A stretch of DNA of 64,000 nucleotides from Heterostelium album PN500 (GCF_000004825.1 NW_008805102.1:1-64000), one strand, 5' to 3'; numbered from the stretch's first letter, positions 10,949 through 24,200 are shown. Notes: generated by a model from the letters alone, not told the origin. Made by a program: numbers and translations.

Positions 10949-13570
10949 TTATAATTTGTCCATGAAACGATCGAGGGGTGGGATTTCTTCAGAGAGACCC
11001 TTTCTCTTACGAACGGCGAGGGCAACTTCGGTGACCTTCTTGTCAACACCGACGACACCAATGGATGACCAATGATCGAATACACATTGTGGGAAAGCTT
11101 GACCGGCAGTGTGAGAACGGAGATCGGCAGTGAAACCGAAAGATTCCAATACTGGCATGTTGGCCTTGACAGAGAACAATGGGGTACCAACACGACGCTC
11201 TTCAGAGATAACGTGACCTCTACGTCTGTTCAATACACCATAGATACCACCGACGGCAGACTCTGGAGCAGTAATTTCGACCAAGTAGATTGGTTCGAGG
11301 AGAATTGGGGAAGCAGTCAATTCAGCGGCGTACAATACACGACGAGCAGTTGGGACGATTTGACCACCACCTCTGTGAATGGCATCAGTGTGAAGGGTAA
11401 CGTCGAGAACGTTGAAACGAATACCTCTCATGTTTTCATCACAAACAACACCCTCCTTGGTAGCCCATTGGAAAGCAGCAACGAATGAATCCTTAATTTC
11501 ATTCATGTACTGGACTCCCTTGGTTACATTGACAAGGATGTTTGCTCCACTAGCATCTGGACCAAAACTCCAAATTGATTTGGCATCATTGACATCCCAG
11601 TTGAATTGCTCAGCGAGAACGTTGGCACGTGACTTGACGTCGTCCTTGGCATTGATGGTACCGGCTTCGATTTGATCTTGGAGTTCCATTGGCATTGGCT
11701 CGGCCTTGACAAAGAGACGGTTGTGCTTGTTTGGTGACTTGGACAAACAGACAATGGATGACTCGGCTTGGACAGACTCTCTGAAAGATACGACTGGATC
11801 GGTAGTCTTGATTTCAATACCGGCGTGATCTTCGGCCAAATCCTTCAAACAGATTTCAAGATGCAACTCACCAGCACCGGCAACGATGTGCTCACCAGAC
11901 TCTTCAGTGTAACACAAGACACATGGATCTGACTTGGCGAGACGCTTCAAACCTTCGACCAACTTTGGAAGATCGGCTGGGTTCTTGGCTTCGACGGCAA
12001 CACGTACGACTGGGGATACAGAGAACTTCATGACACGAATGTTGTGAGCGACTTCAGAGGTGGTGATGGTACCAGACTTGACCAAATATTGATCGACACC
12101 AACCAAACCAACAATGTTACCACATGGGCAATCTTCGATTTGCTCAGTCTTACGACCCATCATAAGGATGGTACGTTGGATGGACTTACAATAGAGATCT
12201 TCCTTCTTACCTGGGACGTAGTTTGGACCCATAATACGGACCTTTTGACCGGTACGGATAACACCAGAGAATACACGACCGAAAGCGTAGAAACGACCCT
12301 TATCAGAGGTTGGAACCATCTTTGATACGTACATCATGAGTGGACCTTCTGGGTCACATGCAGAGATAGCCTTGGCACACTCGTCGTCCAATGGACCTTC
12401 GTACAAATTGATGACACGGTACTTTTGGGCAACGATTGGGGATGGCAAATGCATGACAATCATTTCCAAAATAGCGTCGGCAGCTGGCAAGAACTTACGC
12501 ATGACAGCCTTGACCAAAGCCTTACCCTTCAATTCCTTGTCTTCAGTGGAAAGGTTAATGTTGAGGGTCTTGACCATCTTGTCAATCTTTTCTTGGTTGT
12601 CGTCAACGATGGCTCTGGACAATTGGTAGATTGGCTCCAAAACGAATTGACAGAAAGCACGTGCCAATGGCTTTCCAGAGACAGAGGTGGTGGATGAGGT
12701 CCACTTCTTACCTTCGGCATCGAAATAGTTGTCACCCCAGAGACGTTGGATCAACTTCTCCTTTGGTACACCAAACTTGGCGGCGTACAACTTGGCAAAC
12801 TTACCAAGGGTGAAACCCCAACCGTGGAGACCAGAACCGAAAGCAACGGTACCAATCTCTGGCTTGACAGTGACGTCACCGAATTCCTTGTCGTCCATAT
12901 TACCGACAATAACGTTGACAGACTCGATAGCACGACGGAAAGAGATGTAAGCCTCTTCGGTGTTCAATTGGAGTTCCAACAAGAAACGATCGACCTTGTT
13001 AAGGAAGAGAACTGGCTTGATACGCTCAGCGACGGCTTGACGCAATACAGTCTCAGTTTGGACACAGACACCTTCGACACAATCGACGACGACCAAAGCA
13101 CCGTCAGTAACACGGAGAGCAGCAGTTACCTCAGATGAGAAATCGACGTGACCCGGGGAATCGATAAGATTAATCAAGAACTCTGGTGAAGTGGATCCCT
13201 TTGGCATGTTATCTGGATCGGTAATTTCGAAATGGAGGGATACAGAGGATGACTTGATAGTGATACCACGATCTTGCTCGTCTTGACGAGTAGACATATA
13301 TCTCATATCACCAGCAACCTTGTCGGCAATAATACCGGCTCTTTGAATCAAAGAGTCAGATAAGGTGGTCTTACCGTGATCGACGCTATGAGAAGAGAGA
13401 GAGGAGAGAAAAGAGAAAAAAAGAGGGAGAGAGGGAAAAATTAGATTTACAAAAATAATGTTTAAATGATTTGTTGATTGATATACTTACTGAGCAATAA
13501 CAGACATGTTACGAATGTTTTCACGACGATCCATAATGGATCTGATTTGGTCAATAGTAAAGTTTACCAT
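10949..13570 (-). CDS. efbA: Elongation factor 2
   Basis: Translocation GTPase of cytosolic protein synthesis. Exon 1 (13570-13491) begins [16 protein letters not shown] and is joined across a 105-bp GTAAGT...CATAG intron to exon 2 (13385-10949). The joint restores the P-loop AHVDHGKTT. The product is 838 residues, the usual EF-2 length. Other G-domain motifs seen are RGITIKSS (switch I region), DSPGH and NKVDR. Domain IV has the loop [12 protein letters not shown] around residue 690-700, whose His is the diphthamide site in eukaryotes. The C-terminus DKL is typical. Codon use is strongly biased to C-ending codons, as in highly expressed dictyostelid genes, and this opens several long spurious frames on the other strand. 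It is transcribed divergently from the gene at 14781. Confidence 0.98.
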
Positions 13571-14780
13571 TTTGAATTATTTAGGAACTAAAGGGTTTTT
13601 AAAAAAATTTTGGAAATGTTAATATATGGATTGGAATATTTTTAAAACAAAGTAAAAAAATAGTCAGATATTTGAAATTTACTATTACTATTAATGACAA
13701 CAACAACAAATGAATGTTTATGTTTTTTATTATTAGAGGTGGAATGATTATTATGAAAAAATAGCTATGTTGTCTGGAACGAAAGTAAAAAAATTGACAA
13801 AAGAAAAAAAAAAAGAAAAAAATTAAATTTTTTGTTTTCGTTTGAAGTTGAGAAACTCACATTTCTCACAATCAAAAAAAAACAACAACAAAATAATAAT
13901 ACAATCCCGAATGTTGTTGCTGAATAGAATATTTATAGTGTGTGGTGGGTGGTGAAATGACTTGGTGTTGTACTGTGTTTATTGTAAAAAAAAATATCAC
14001 TGCTGCATCTACATTATTTATTTATTGATTATTTTATGTTGACTTGTTAAATTTAAAATATAAACAAAATAAAATAAAAAAAAAGTTTTGAAGATCTTGT
14101 TTAATATTTCTTTCTTTTGGATTGTTAATTGTGTGTTGTGTAATGATAAAAAAATTAATTATAATTTCAATTTTTGGAAATTAAAATAAATAAAAGAAAA
14201 AAACTATATTGACTATTATTGTACTAATATATATATAATTAAAATATTTATTTATATTTCCATATGTCACATACCGTTGTTGTTATGTGTAAAGAAGGCG
14301 AGAACACAAAGAACTAAAGAGAAAAAGAAAACTCAAAATCAAAATGAGGATCAGTCAGCAGGTGAGTTGGTCGCAGCTGACAAAAAAAAATTAAAAAAAA
14401 TAAAAAAAATTTCAAAAAATTAAAAAAATTAAATTTTTTTATTAGATTTTCGTTTTTGGTTTTTTTTTACCTCGTCTTGTCACATGATTTTGGCTTGGTT
14501 CTTTATTCATTCTCAAATCTCATCAAAAAGAATAAAAAAAAAATTGTTTTGAAAAAAAATAAAGACCGAAGGAGTGGAACTTCATATTATTTTTTTAACC
14601 GTTAAAAATTGGTCGAACTATCTTTTTAGTGGAGATTAATTAATATAAATAATTTTACTGCAAATAAATAAAAAATAAAATTGTTTATTTAATTAACTTT
14701 AAAACTTCATATTTTTTTATTTTTATTTTTTCATTTTTTTTATAATGAATATTTTTATATATTATTAATCTAGAATAATA
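13571..14780. promoter_or_regulatory. Divergent intergenic promoter region
   Basis: A 1.2-kb spacer between the EF-2 start (leftward) and the INO80D-like start (rightward), full of A and T runs. It should hold both promoters. The only GC-richer island is 14340-14382, with inverted arms GTCAGC (14354-14359) and GCTGAC (14376-14381). It also has a short ATG frame with a GTGAGT donor-like site, so it could be a noncoding first exon, an upstream frame or a protein-binding palindrome. Confidence 0.5.
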
Positions 14781-16607
14781 ATGAATGGAAACAACAAGAA
14801 CGAGATAATAGATTATAAAAATAAAGAAAATCAAGATTATTATGATGGTGAAGAAGAAGAAGAAGAATTACCTTTAAATTTCACTAGAGGTCGTAGAGCA
14901 AACAATATTGTCGGTCATAATCATTCGAATAATGATATTAGTCATATGATTGATATTAATACATCAGTTGTTATATCAGCAAATGATCATGATGATGAGG
15001 AAGAAGAGGATGGAGAAGAAGAAGAGGATGATGATGATGAAGAATCATATGATTATGATGAAAGTCAAAGTGTTCGTAGCGATGAATCACCTTTTACACC
15101 TACAACTCAACAATTAAAAAAGAAATCAGGTCGTGGAAGTGGTAGTAATCATTCTAGATCTAGACGTCCTCTACGTGCAATGTGTGCTTCCATCAAGAAA
15201 GCATGTTCAAAACGACCAATGGAGGGAAGACTCTACTGTAGCAAGCATATACTAGAGGATCCTACTGCACCATATGCACAATGCGAGTTTGTAAGTTCAA
15301 AGTCGATGAAGAGATGTACAGCACCTGTATCACTACGTGAGACAACACCACGATACTGTCCTACACACAAGCACATGGTAGTATCACAACTCCAAAAGAA
15401 ACGTACACTGGAGGATTCAAACTCCACATCAAGTTCACAATCCAAGCGACTTCTTGCAATCTTGGCAAAACATGGTATCAACAAAGGAAATTACTATCAA
15501 GATTATAAGAATAAAGAGTTAAATAATAAACGTTTAAAGATACCAACGTTAGATGATATTCAACAAACTGAAATAAATGAATCGGAATCATCATCAACAA
15601 CAACAACAACAACAACAACAACTTCAACTTCAACAACAATAGCAACAGCAACAACAACAACAACAACAACAACAACACCTTTTAATAATCATATGGATGC
15701 ATCTAAATATTATAAATTTGAATCAATACAATCAAACAAATGGTTAGATTCACAACTCTTGGAACCAAAGGATAATGACGATTGGCATTTATGTGATGAT
15801 TTCAATGAAGATTTTTATTTAGCACAAACATCATTACTTTCAGAGGAAGAATTGGTACAACGAAGAAAGATTTACATTTCAAAATTAATTTTATTATACA
15901 AGAAACAATATACAAGAATTAAAGAAAGATTAAGAATATTAAGAAGACATTATTTGGAATCAGTATTAAATGATAATCAAAATAATAACAATCAAAATAA
16001 TAATAATCAAAATAATCAAAGTTTATGCTCACATAGTGGATGTAAAGTTTATCCTCTACCACTTTCAAAATATTGTTATGCTCGTAAGTAATTAGTAGTT
16101 TTGACCCAACTAAAACTATTTTAACTAATATAATTAAAATCTTTAGATATATTGGATGATAGCCAACAAAAACTATTTACAGGATGTAATTATCAGTTGA
16201 TTAATGATCAACGATGTGGATATCCTATTTTAAAGACACAGATACCAGATTTATGTTTGGATCATTTGGATGTTATCGCTCAGCAAGACTCTCTATTTAT
16301 TAATGGAAAGATACCAAAGAAGAAACAACTGAAATCACTACTGCAACAACAGGCACAACAACTAAAGAAACTCTCACCCAACACCTACATATCGATATCA
16401 AATCAAAACACACCGATGCAACTTACACTCTCTGATAACTATGGTAACAACTATATGACCACACCATTCAGCACATCAACATCACCATCGTCTTCATCCA
16501 CACCTTCGTCCCCTCTATTTAAATCAACTGGAAAGTCTTATCCTCCTATACCATCCAAACCCTCAAGTAAAGTAATTTATAAAGAATCAACAAGAAAATA
16601 TATTTAA
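14781..16607 (+). CDS. INO80D/KANSL2-like zinc-binding protein
   Basis: Two exons (14781-16083 and 16147-16607), joined in phase across a 63-bp GTAAGT...TTTAG intron; 587 residues. An acidic N-terminus (poly Glu/Asp) and a basic stretch precede the first Cys/His module, about residues 133-200 (AMCASIKKACSKR, LYCSKH, CEFVSSKSMKRCTAP, YCPTH). A Thr run and a charged helical region follow. A second module spans the intron (CSHSGCKVYPLP, KYCYAH, GCNYQLINDQRCGYPI, CLDHLD). Paired C-x-C-x-C-x2-H modules of this kind are characteristic of the INO80D/KANSL2 family, nuclear subunits of the INO80 remodeller and the NSL acetyltransferase complex. Which complex applies here cannot be told. The tail is Ser/Pro-rich. 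Confidence 0.75.
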
Positions 16608-16791
16608 TAAATAGATTTAGTTTTTTTTTTTTTTTTTTTTGTACAAAGGTAGATTTTGATATGATCATTTTTTTTTAATATTTACTTTTTGATTTTTATT
16701 TTTTACAAACAATAATTTTTAAATTTTCATTAACTTTTTTTTATTTATTATTATTTAATTTATTATTAAAAAGATAAAGATAAAATAAATT

Positions 16792-18534
16792 ATGGCAGAT
16801 ATATCAATTGTACAAACAACAGATAGAATATTGTTGATTTCAACAAATAAAAGAATATTACCATATGGTATTGCAATTAATAAATCAGATTTCAGCTATA
16901 GTAGATACGATGGTACCACTCAAAAGATACCATCAGAAGAGAATGTCATCTCCACTACCAATATCCAAGGTTGTTTGATTGGTGTTGCTCCACTTCTTTC
17001 CGGTCGTTACTTGATTGTTGCAGACAAGACAACTGTAGTCGCTCAGATTCCAGGTGTTTCATCGACACCGAACAACATCTACCGTGTCGACTCTGTCCAG
17101 TTGATTCCGTTCCACGCCAACCAACAATCGCTCATTACCATCCCACTCTACGATGAGGAACAGTCGTATCTCGAGATGCTCCAATGGATCTTACAGGTGA
17201 AATCATTCTACTTTTCATTCACCACAGACATTACCCATACTCGCCAACGTGAGATCACCGCCACCGCACCGGATCAGCGTTTCTTCTGGAACCGCAACTA
17301 CGTCACCGACTTTCAAGAGGTAGCCAAAGAGTGGGTCGTACCTTTGACAATGGGATTCGTCAAACAAAGTAAATTCAACTACGCCGGACAAGACTATCGT
17401 ATCACCTTGATGTCACGTCGTAACCACCAACGTGCAGGAACTCGTTACTACCAACGTGGTGCCGACCAAAAAGGTAACGTCGCCAACAACGTAGAGACCG
17501 AGCAAATCTTTGAGTCACTCTCACAAAAAGATACCTACACCTCATTCGTCCAAATTCGTGGTTCCGTTCCATTGCTCTGGTCGCAATTCCCCAACCTCGC
17601 TTACAAACCACGTGTCAAATTCTACGGAAGCGAAACCGTTAACCAGTCTGCAGTACGTACACATTTCTCTCAGCTCTACGATCTCTATGGTGATACTACC
17701 ATCGTTAATCTGATCGACAAGAAATCCGATGAACTCAAACTCGGTGAAGCCTACGAGAAGGGAATCGCCAAGTTGTCACACGTCAAATACATCTGGTTCG
17801 ACTTCCACGCCATCTGTAAAGGAATGCGTTACGACAAACTATCGATTCTCATGGATATGATTAAAGATGACATTCAACGCGATGGATTCTTCATGGCAAA
17901 GGGTGGCAGTCCAGTCCAACGTCAAAAGGGTATTGTTCGTACCAATTGTATCGACAATCTCGACCGTACCAACGTAGTCCAGACACTCGTCTCCAAACAA
18001 CAACTGGTTGCACAACTCACTGCACTCGCCATCGATAAGAAACTACTAGACTCACCACAGTTTGATTCAATCTACAAGAACATGTGGGCCGACCACGCCG
18101 ATGTCATCTCAACACAATACAGTGGAACCGGTGCTCTCAAGAACGACTACACTCGTACCGGTAAGCGTTCAACCGCCGGATTGATCCAAGACGGTGAAAA
18201 CTCACTCAAGCGTTACTACCTTAACAACTTTATCGATGGATTCCGTCAGGATGCATTCGATTTGTTCACCGGTGTCTACAAGGTCGACGCCGAACAACTT
18301 CGTCAACCAAAACACCCAATGCAACTGATATGGATTGCATTTGTACTCCTCGTAGCTTTGTTTATCTACACATTCATCCTACCATCTTCAACTACCATAC
18401 TCAACTCACTCATCGTATTCATTGTCTTTTGGTTAGTAACACTCTTTATCACTGCAAAATCAATGAAGAAATACAATAATCTCTTTGTAGATAAACCATT
18501 TTTAGTAAAACCAGAAGAGACTTATCGTTTTTAA
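16792..18534 (+). CDS. sac1: SAC1-type phosphoinositide phosphatase
   Basis: Single exon, 580 residues, close to the 587 of human SAC1. The N-terminal SAC domain holds the catalytic CX5R motif as RTNCIDNLDRTN, with the nucleophilic Cys at residue 386. Two hydrophobic segments near residues 512-560 form the C-terminal hairpin that anchors the enzyme in the ER/Golgi membrane. The family removes the 4-phosphate of PtdIns4P, among other substrates, and controls lipid exchange at contact sites. Codon use in the body is C-biased, suggesting good expression. The start is preceded by an A-rich leader (AAAATAAATTATGG). Confidence 0.96.
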   Translation: MADISIVQTTDRILLISTNKRILPYGIAINKSDFSYSRYDGTTQKIPSEENVISTTNIQGCLIGVAPLLSGRYLIVADKTTVVAQIPGVSSTPNNIYRVDSVQLIPFHANQQSLITIPLYDEEQSYLEMLQWILQVKSFYFSFTTDITHTRQREITATAPDQRFFWNRNYVTDFQEVAKEWVVPLTMGFVKQSKFNYAGQDYRITLMSRRNHQRAGTRYYQRGADQKGNVANNVETEQIFESLSQKDTYTSFVQIRGSVPLLWSQFPNLAYKPRVKFYGSETVNQSAVRTHFSQLYDLYGDTTIVNLIDKKSDELKLGEAYEKGIAKLSHVKYIWFDFHAICKGMRYDKLSILMDMIKDDIQRDGFFMAKGGSPVQRQKGIVRTNCIDNLDRTNVVQTLVSKQQLVAQLTALAIDKKLLDSPQFDSIYKNMWADHADVISTQYSGTGALKNDYTRTGKRSTAGLIQDGENSLKRYYLNNFIDGFRQDAFDLFTGVYKVDAEQLRQPKHPMQLIWIAFVLLVALFIYTFILPSSTTILNSLIVFIVFWLVTLFITAKSMKKYNNLFVDKPFLVKPEETYRF

Positions 18535-19085
18535 AAATAAAATCAAATAAACAAATAGATCAATAAAAAATTTCAATTATCTATTTTAATTAAAAAATTA
18601 AATATTAATTTTTAATTGTTTTTTTTTTTTTTCAAAGCAATCAGAAAATGGGTTTTCAAATGAACCCTTTGCCTTAAAAAAATGGTTTTTTTGATGATTT
18701 TTTTTAATTTATAAAAAAATTCTATTTTTTTTTTATTCCTTTTTGAACTTTGTCTCTCTCATTATCTTGACTTTGAAGTGTGAAAATTTTAATAAGTAAG
18801 CACTGCGATTTTTTTTTTTGTTTAACAAAAATATTGATATTTTTTTTTATATAGTTTTTTTATTTCTTCCTCAAAACAGCTGTTGTACATTATTACTTAT
18901 AATATAAAATAGAAAGGATATCAGTTATTAATTATTAATTAATCATACATATTCAGTCAAATTGTTTTCATTTTTGTAAATTAAAAAAAAAACAAATCAA
19001 AACAATTCTTAAATACAAACAAAATCAATATCTACACAGATACACACACCCTATATACAGACTTTTTTAAACAACAATATAAAAA
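18535..19085. other. Intergenic
   Basis: AT-rich spacer between SAC1 and capping protein alpha. A short inverted pair GGGTT/AACCC lies at about 18650-18672. No gene was recognised. The last 100 bases have the A/C-rich leader typical of the downstream gene. Confidence 0.6.
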
Positions 19086-19934
19086 ATGGCCACAAACGAA
19101 GAAATTGTCAGCATTGCCACCAACTTCTTATTGAGCGCACCACCAGGTGAATTCAACGAAATCGTATCAGGTATGAACAAAGAAGAATAATAAGAATAGC
19201 AATCAATATAATCATAATCAATAGAACATAAAATCAAATATTAACCTATGATATCTTATCCTGTATAACAAATAATTATTTAGATGTTCGTACTTTACTC
19301 AGCCCAAATGAAAATATTTTAAATTCATCTGCTGCTGATACTTTCAGAGAATATAACACTGAACAAATGATTGCTGTCGCTTCACCAAAAGGACACAAGG
19401 TTTTACTCACCAAGAGAGGTGAAATCAGTCACAACGAATATTTGGATCCAAAGGGTAAAGTTGTCATTACCTACGATCATATTAAACAAGTAAGTATTAT
19501 TTTATATATTATCATTGTTAATAATAATAATAATAATAATATTAACTTTTTATTAATTATTTAGACAGTAACTGGTTCACGTCCAGTTTCAGGTGAAATG
19601 GATTCCGATGTAGAATCATACAGAGCTGCTTTCGAAGAGGAGGCATTCAAATATTGCAATGAATTCTACCCAACAGGTACTGTCACTGTCTACGGTTCAA
19701 AGGTATCGGAAGGACATCAAATCACTGTCTGTTTGTCATCCTCCAAACTCAATCCAAACAACTTTTGGAATGGTAGATGGAGATCAACTTGGACCTGTAC
19801 CTTCAAGCCAAACAGCGGTAACGTCACACTCAATGGAAAGTTACAAATCAACGTTCACTACTATGAAGATGGTAACGTTCAATTAAACACCACAACCAAC
19901 AAATCAACCACTGCTCCATCTTCTGTAAGTATAA

Positions 19935-19969
<35 letters not shown>

Positions 19970-20232
19970 TTGAATATTACTAAAGTTTTACTAACATTGT
20001 TTATTCTTTAATTTCTTTTAACTTGTAGGATGCCAATACTACTGCATCAAATGTATTCAAGGCAATTGGTAGAACTGAACTCAATGTACACTCCTCATTG
20101 GATACCAGCTATTCAACAATGGGTGATACCACCTTCAAGGCTTTGAGACGTGCTTTACCAATCACCAAGTTAAAGATCAACTGGAACAAGATCAAGGGTC
20201 ACAGAATCGGTGCCGAACTTTCACAAAAGTAA
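19086..20232 (+). CDS. acpB: F-actin capping protein subunit alpha
   Basis: Four exons: 19086-19170, 19284-19489, 19565-19924 and 20029-20232, all with GTATG or GTAAG donors, giving 284 residues, the normal CapZ-alpha length. The sequence starts MATNEEIVSIATNFLLSAPP and contains the family hallmarks of the central sheet (FWNGRWRSTW, YYEDGNVQL) and the C-terminal helix and tentacle (TFKALRRALPITKLKINW). It forms a heterodimer with the beta subunit, caps filament barbed ends and limits filament growth. Its known inhibitor V-1/myotrophin is encoded at 36998-37557 in this same window. The last intron contains an AT dinucleotide run. Confidence 0.97.
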
Positions 20233-21228
20233 AAAAAAAAAGAAATATATATTTTGTATGGAAATCAAGTACCTTTCCTTCTATAAAACAAACAAACAAA
20301 AACAAACAAAAATAATACACCTAAAAAACAACAAATCAAAAAACTATTATAAATATATATTTTATTGAGAAAATAAAAAGAAATTAAAAAAAAAAGAAAA
20401 CTCCAAATAATTTAAAATTTCATTACACTTTTCCTTTACTACAATAATAGAAAGTTCAAAAAAACTAATACAGTTAACTACTGTATTTATTTTTAATAGA
20501 TTTTTTTGAAATTTCTTTGTCGTGATTATTTTTTAAAAACCATTTATTTTAAACTTTTTGATTTTTGGTGACACAGATTTTTTTTTTCATTTTTATGATT
20601 TTTTCACTTAATGGGGAACAAGACATAAAGCCACCCCAATAGGCTTTAGCAGGTTGGTTCTTCAAGAGGGGAGAAAAGAAAAAATACATAAAAATTTATG
20701 AATACCAATATCTAATCTGTTACACCAAATATCCCCAACATAAATTTTTATCAAGTTGTCAAAATTGTAAATCTGATTTCTTTTGTTTGTTTTTTTACTT
20801 TGCTCTACTCCTATTTATTTTTATTTATTTAATATTGTCATGATGTCATAACACCAATAAAAGACATACTATAACCTCATCAGAAACCATTTTTCATCAT
20901 TCCAACATCATCACTCTTCACCCCGATCACTTTAAAAAGTTATAACTATTTCTATTTTTTTTTCATCAAGTTTATTAATAGATTAAATCACCAAGTCAAT
21001 ATTATCACCCAAATTAACAATTGTTAATTATTGAAATTCAACATTACTTTTCAATACCATTGTCAATTATCAATTGTTTTGTGACCAAACTTTAATTTTT
21101 AATCAAATCACCTACTTTTTGTGTTTTGTGTGTGTCACATGCTTAGTAGTAGAGATTCATAATAATAAACATCAGATCATTTTACACACACACACAATTC
21201 AAATACAATCAAATCAAACAAAAAAAAA
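20233..21228. promoter_or_regulatory. Upstream region of the Roco gene
   Basis: One kilobase without a gene. It holds a GC-richer patch at 20610-20665 with a perfect 6-bp stem AAAGCC/GGCTTT (20627-20632 and 20642-20647) around a C-rich loop, followed at about 20687 by the palindrome CATAAAAATTTATG. A CA repeat and an A-run precede the likely start at 21229. No known RNA class was recognised. Confidence 0.5.
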
Positions 21229-24200
21229 ATGTTTAATAAAATTGTTGCAAAAAAATAGATTAGCAAATGGATATAGTCAAATATTATTTGGATCTCAATT
21301 GGATAGGTTGGCACCGAAATTCAAAATCGATGGAAATTGCCCAACTGTTGTTTATAGGTGTATGGAGCAACTACAGTTTGTGGTGAGTAATGGTAGAGTT
21401 CAATCACTTTTGAACTCCTACGATCCGTCGAGTTTCGAAGACCATAGAGTCACTCAAATCGATCGTCTCATTACACAATTTTCAAATTGTCAGCAACCAG
21501 AGTCAACCAAAGAGTTTTTGGTTTCAGTGGAATCGGAAATCGTTTATCTCTTGCTACGAACCTATCTAGCAAATATACCGGTACCACTGTTACAACCAGC
21601 TAGTGAAGATCTATCATTTACCAATGCACGACCAATGCCAATGTTGTTGGCAATGCAACAGTCACTTTCACCAACACATATCGCCATATTAAATGCAGTT
21701 TTGAGAATTATGAATATATGGGCAACAGATGAATCAACACTCCAACGAATAGTGAATAGGAACAGTCAATTCTTTTTCGCAAAAGAAACACCAATGTCAA
21801 CAAAAATATTACGTTCAATGATTATTGAACATGGCCGTTTGTTTAGAGTGAATACTCCAACTCTTCCATCTCTATTGACCTCTGAAGAGGTTGTATTTGG
21901 TCCTATTGAATATGTGAAATATCAATTGTTGGATTCGACTGGTTCGAATAGCGATGAACCGACTATGCATCCTCTGCTGGGATGTGTAAAGCTATGGGTT
22001 ACAAACTATCGAATTTTATATAGATCATGGGATCGTGAACCATTGGATTCCGCAGAGCTGGATGGTATAGAGTTGACTTCAATCATGGTATTAAAACGCA
22101 CACCTAATCGATATCAAAAGATTGTCAGTCGATTGTTCAAAGTTATCTATCTCTCTTTTCTCAGTAAACATGACGAAGAACTATTTGTTGGATTGGTAAC
22201 AAAGCTATCATTCCACAAGCCAACCAAATCATTGTTTGCATTCTCACAGGATTCCTCTTCAGCGATTGAAAATCAAATTCTTGCAATCGGTAAGAATAGA
22301 AATGGATTTTCAAATCAACCTGTTGTTTCACTGAGTAGCAGTGGAAATGCAATTTCAAGTTCGCCTACAAACAACTCAATTAGTAATAATATTTCTAAAA
22401 TCACAAATATTGGCATGGAATATCAGAGAATGAATTTAAATTTACATTGGAGAATCTCATTGATGAATGCACGTTTCGATATCTGTCCTACATACTCATC
22501 GGCAATCGTGCTTCCTGCTAGCATCAATGATAATAGTCTTCGTGACATTTCCAACTATCGTGTCAATCGACGTTTTCCAGCGGTTACATGGTGTAGTTTA
22601 GTGCCAATGAGTGGATACCATGTTTTTGTAGCGATTTCACAACAGCCATCAGTCGATATCCAAGATGAATCGGATCTCTTATTGATGTTAGAGCTCTATA
22701 AGATTCATAATTACAACCGTTCCAACAATACACCACTGAATATCTTTGAAACTGGATTCCCACCGAAACGATTGACCTACGAAACTCATTATCAACAATG
22801 TAAATTCATCTATCTTGGAATGGATGATGGCGAGCGAATTAGAACTAGTTTTACAAAGCTATTGGAGCTATGCACATCGAGTGTACCAACTGAGCGAAAT
22901 AAGCAGCTTTGGCGTAATTCTCTTGCTGGCACCGAGTGGCTATCTATTATTACCAACACCATGAGAATTGTTACTCGTGTCACAGAGTATTACACCAGTG
23001 GGCAATCGGGTGTCATTCAAAGTTCGGGACATGACTGTGAAGAGATACTAATTTCATCACTTGTCCAGTTGATTCTCGACCCTTTCTATCGTACACTAAT
23101 GGGTGTTCAAATTCTCATTCAAAAAGAGTGGATCGAATTTGGATTACCAGAGTTTGGTCATTCACCCCAACGAACTTCTCAAGTCAGTCTGGGACCTCTA
23201 TTATTTGTTATTTTCTGTGATTGCATTGTTCAACTACTCCTCCAATTCCCAACCGACTTTGAATTTAACCAATCGTTTGTAAATTTCATTTGTTCTCAGT
23301 CGTTCACCGGTCGTTTCGGTACGTTCTTGGCCAAGAGTCACAAAGAAGCAGTTCAACTCAACCTCCTAAAAGCAACACAATCGATATGGGCTGGCGTTGC
23401 CACATCGTCGGAGCGATTCATCAACCCCTATTATAAAGCATATTCACTCTCGGCTTTACCAATCAGACAATTCAATCTCAACAATATTTCTCTATGGAGT
23501 GAGTTTTATACAAAGTGGTTAACATCATCTGCAAGAGTCAACGCATTGAAATCATAAAAATTACAAATAGATTTAAAAACAGTTGCAGTACAACAACAAC
23601 AAAATACAACAAATAATAATAATCAACAACTCAATACAGCATCACCAAGATCATTTGATTTGAATCTTTCATTTATGGGTTTATTTGATTTAACAAATTC
23701 ATTCTTACAACCAAATATCACCCATGTAAGCAAACAAATCAATTCAATCAATATTTCAGAGAATTTCTTAGCATCAATACCAAATTCTATTTTAAGATTT
23801 GAGAGTAAGTTGTTTATTATTATTATTATTTAAACTGTCAATTTATTAATTTATTTGTTTTTTTTTTTTTTAGATTTAAAAGAATTTATTATTGATAATA
23901 ATTTAATACATGGAATTCCATCAACTTTTTGGATGTTATTAAATGAAAAGATAAAAGGATTGGAACATTTAAGTATTGGCCATAACTTTTTAACCAACAT
24001 TCCAAGAGAGATTGGATTATTCATTACATTGCGTAGATTAAATCTAATGGCAAATGAAATCACAGAGATATCACCTCATATTTCAAAGTTGAGCCAGCTA
24101 TCATATTTGAATCTAAGTCGTAATGCTTTAGATTCATTTGGTGTAGAGTTGGTGAATCTACACTCTCTGACAGAGCTCGATTTCTCTTGTAACAGAATCA

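Noticed and set aside
11072-13138. Long open frames on the plus strand inside EF-2
   Set aside because: They are shadows of the strongly codon-biased EF-2 gene, which has unmistakable domain motifs on the minus strand.
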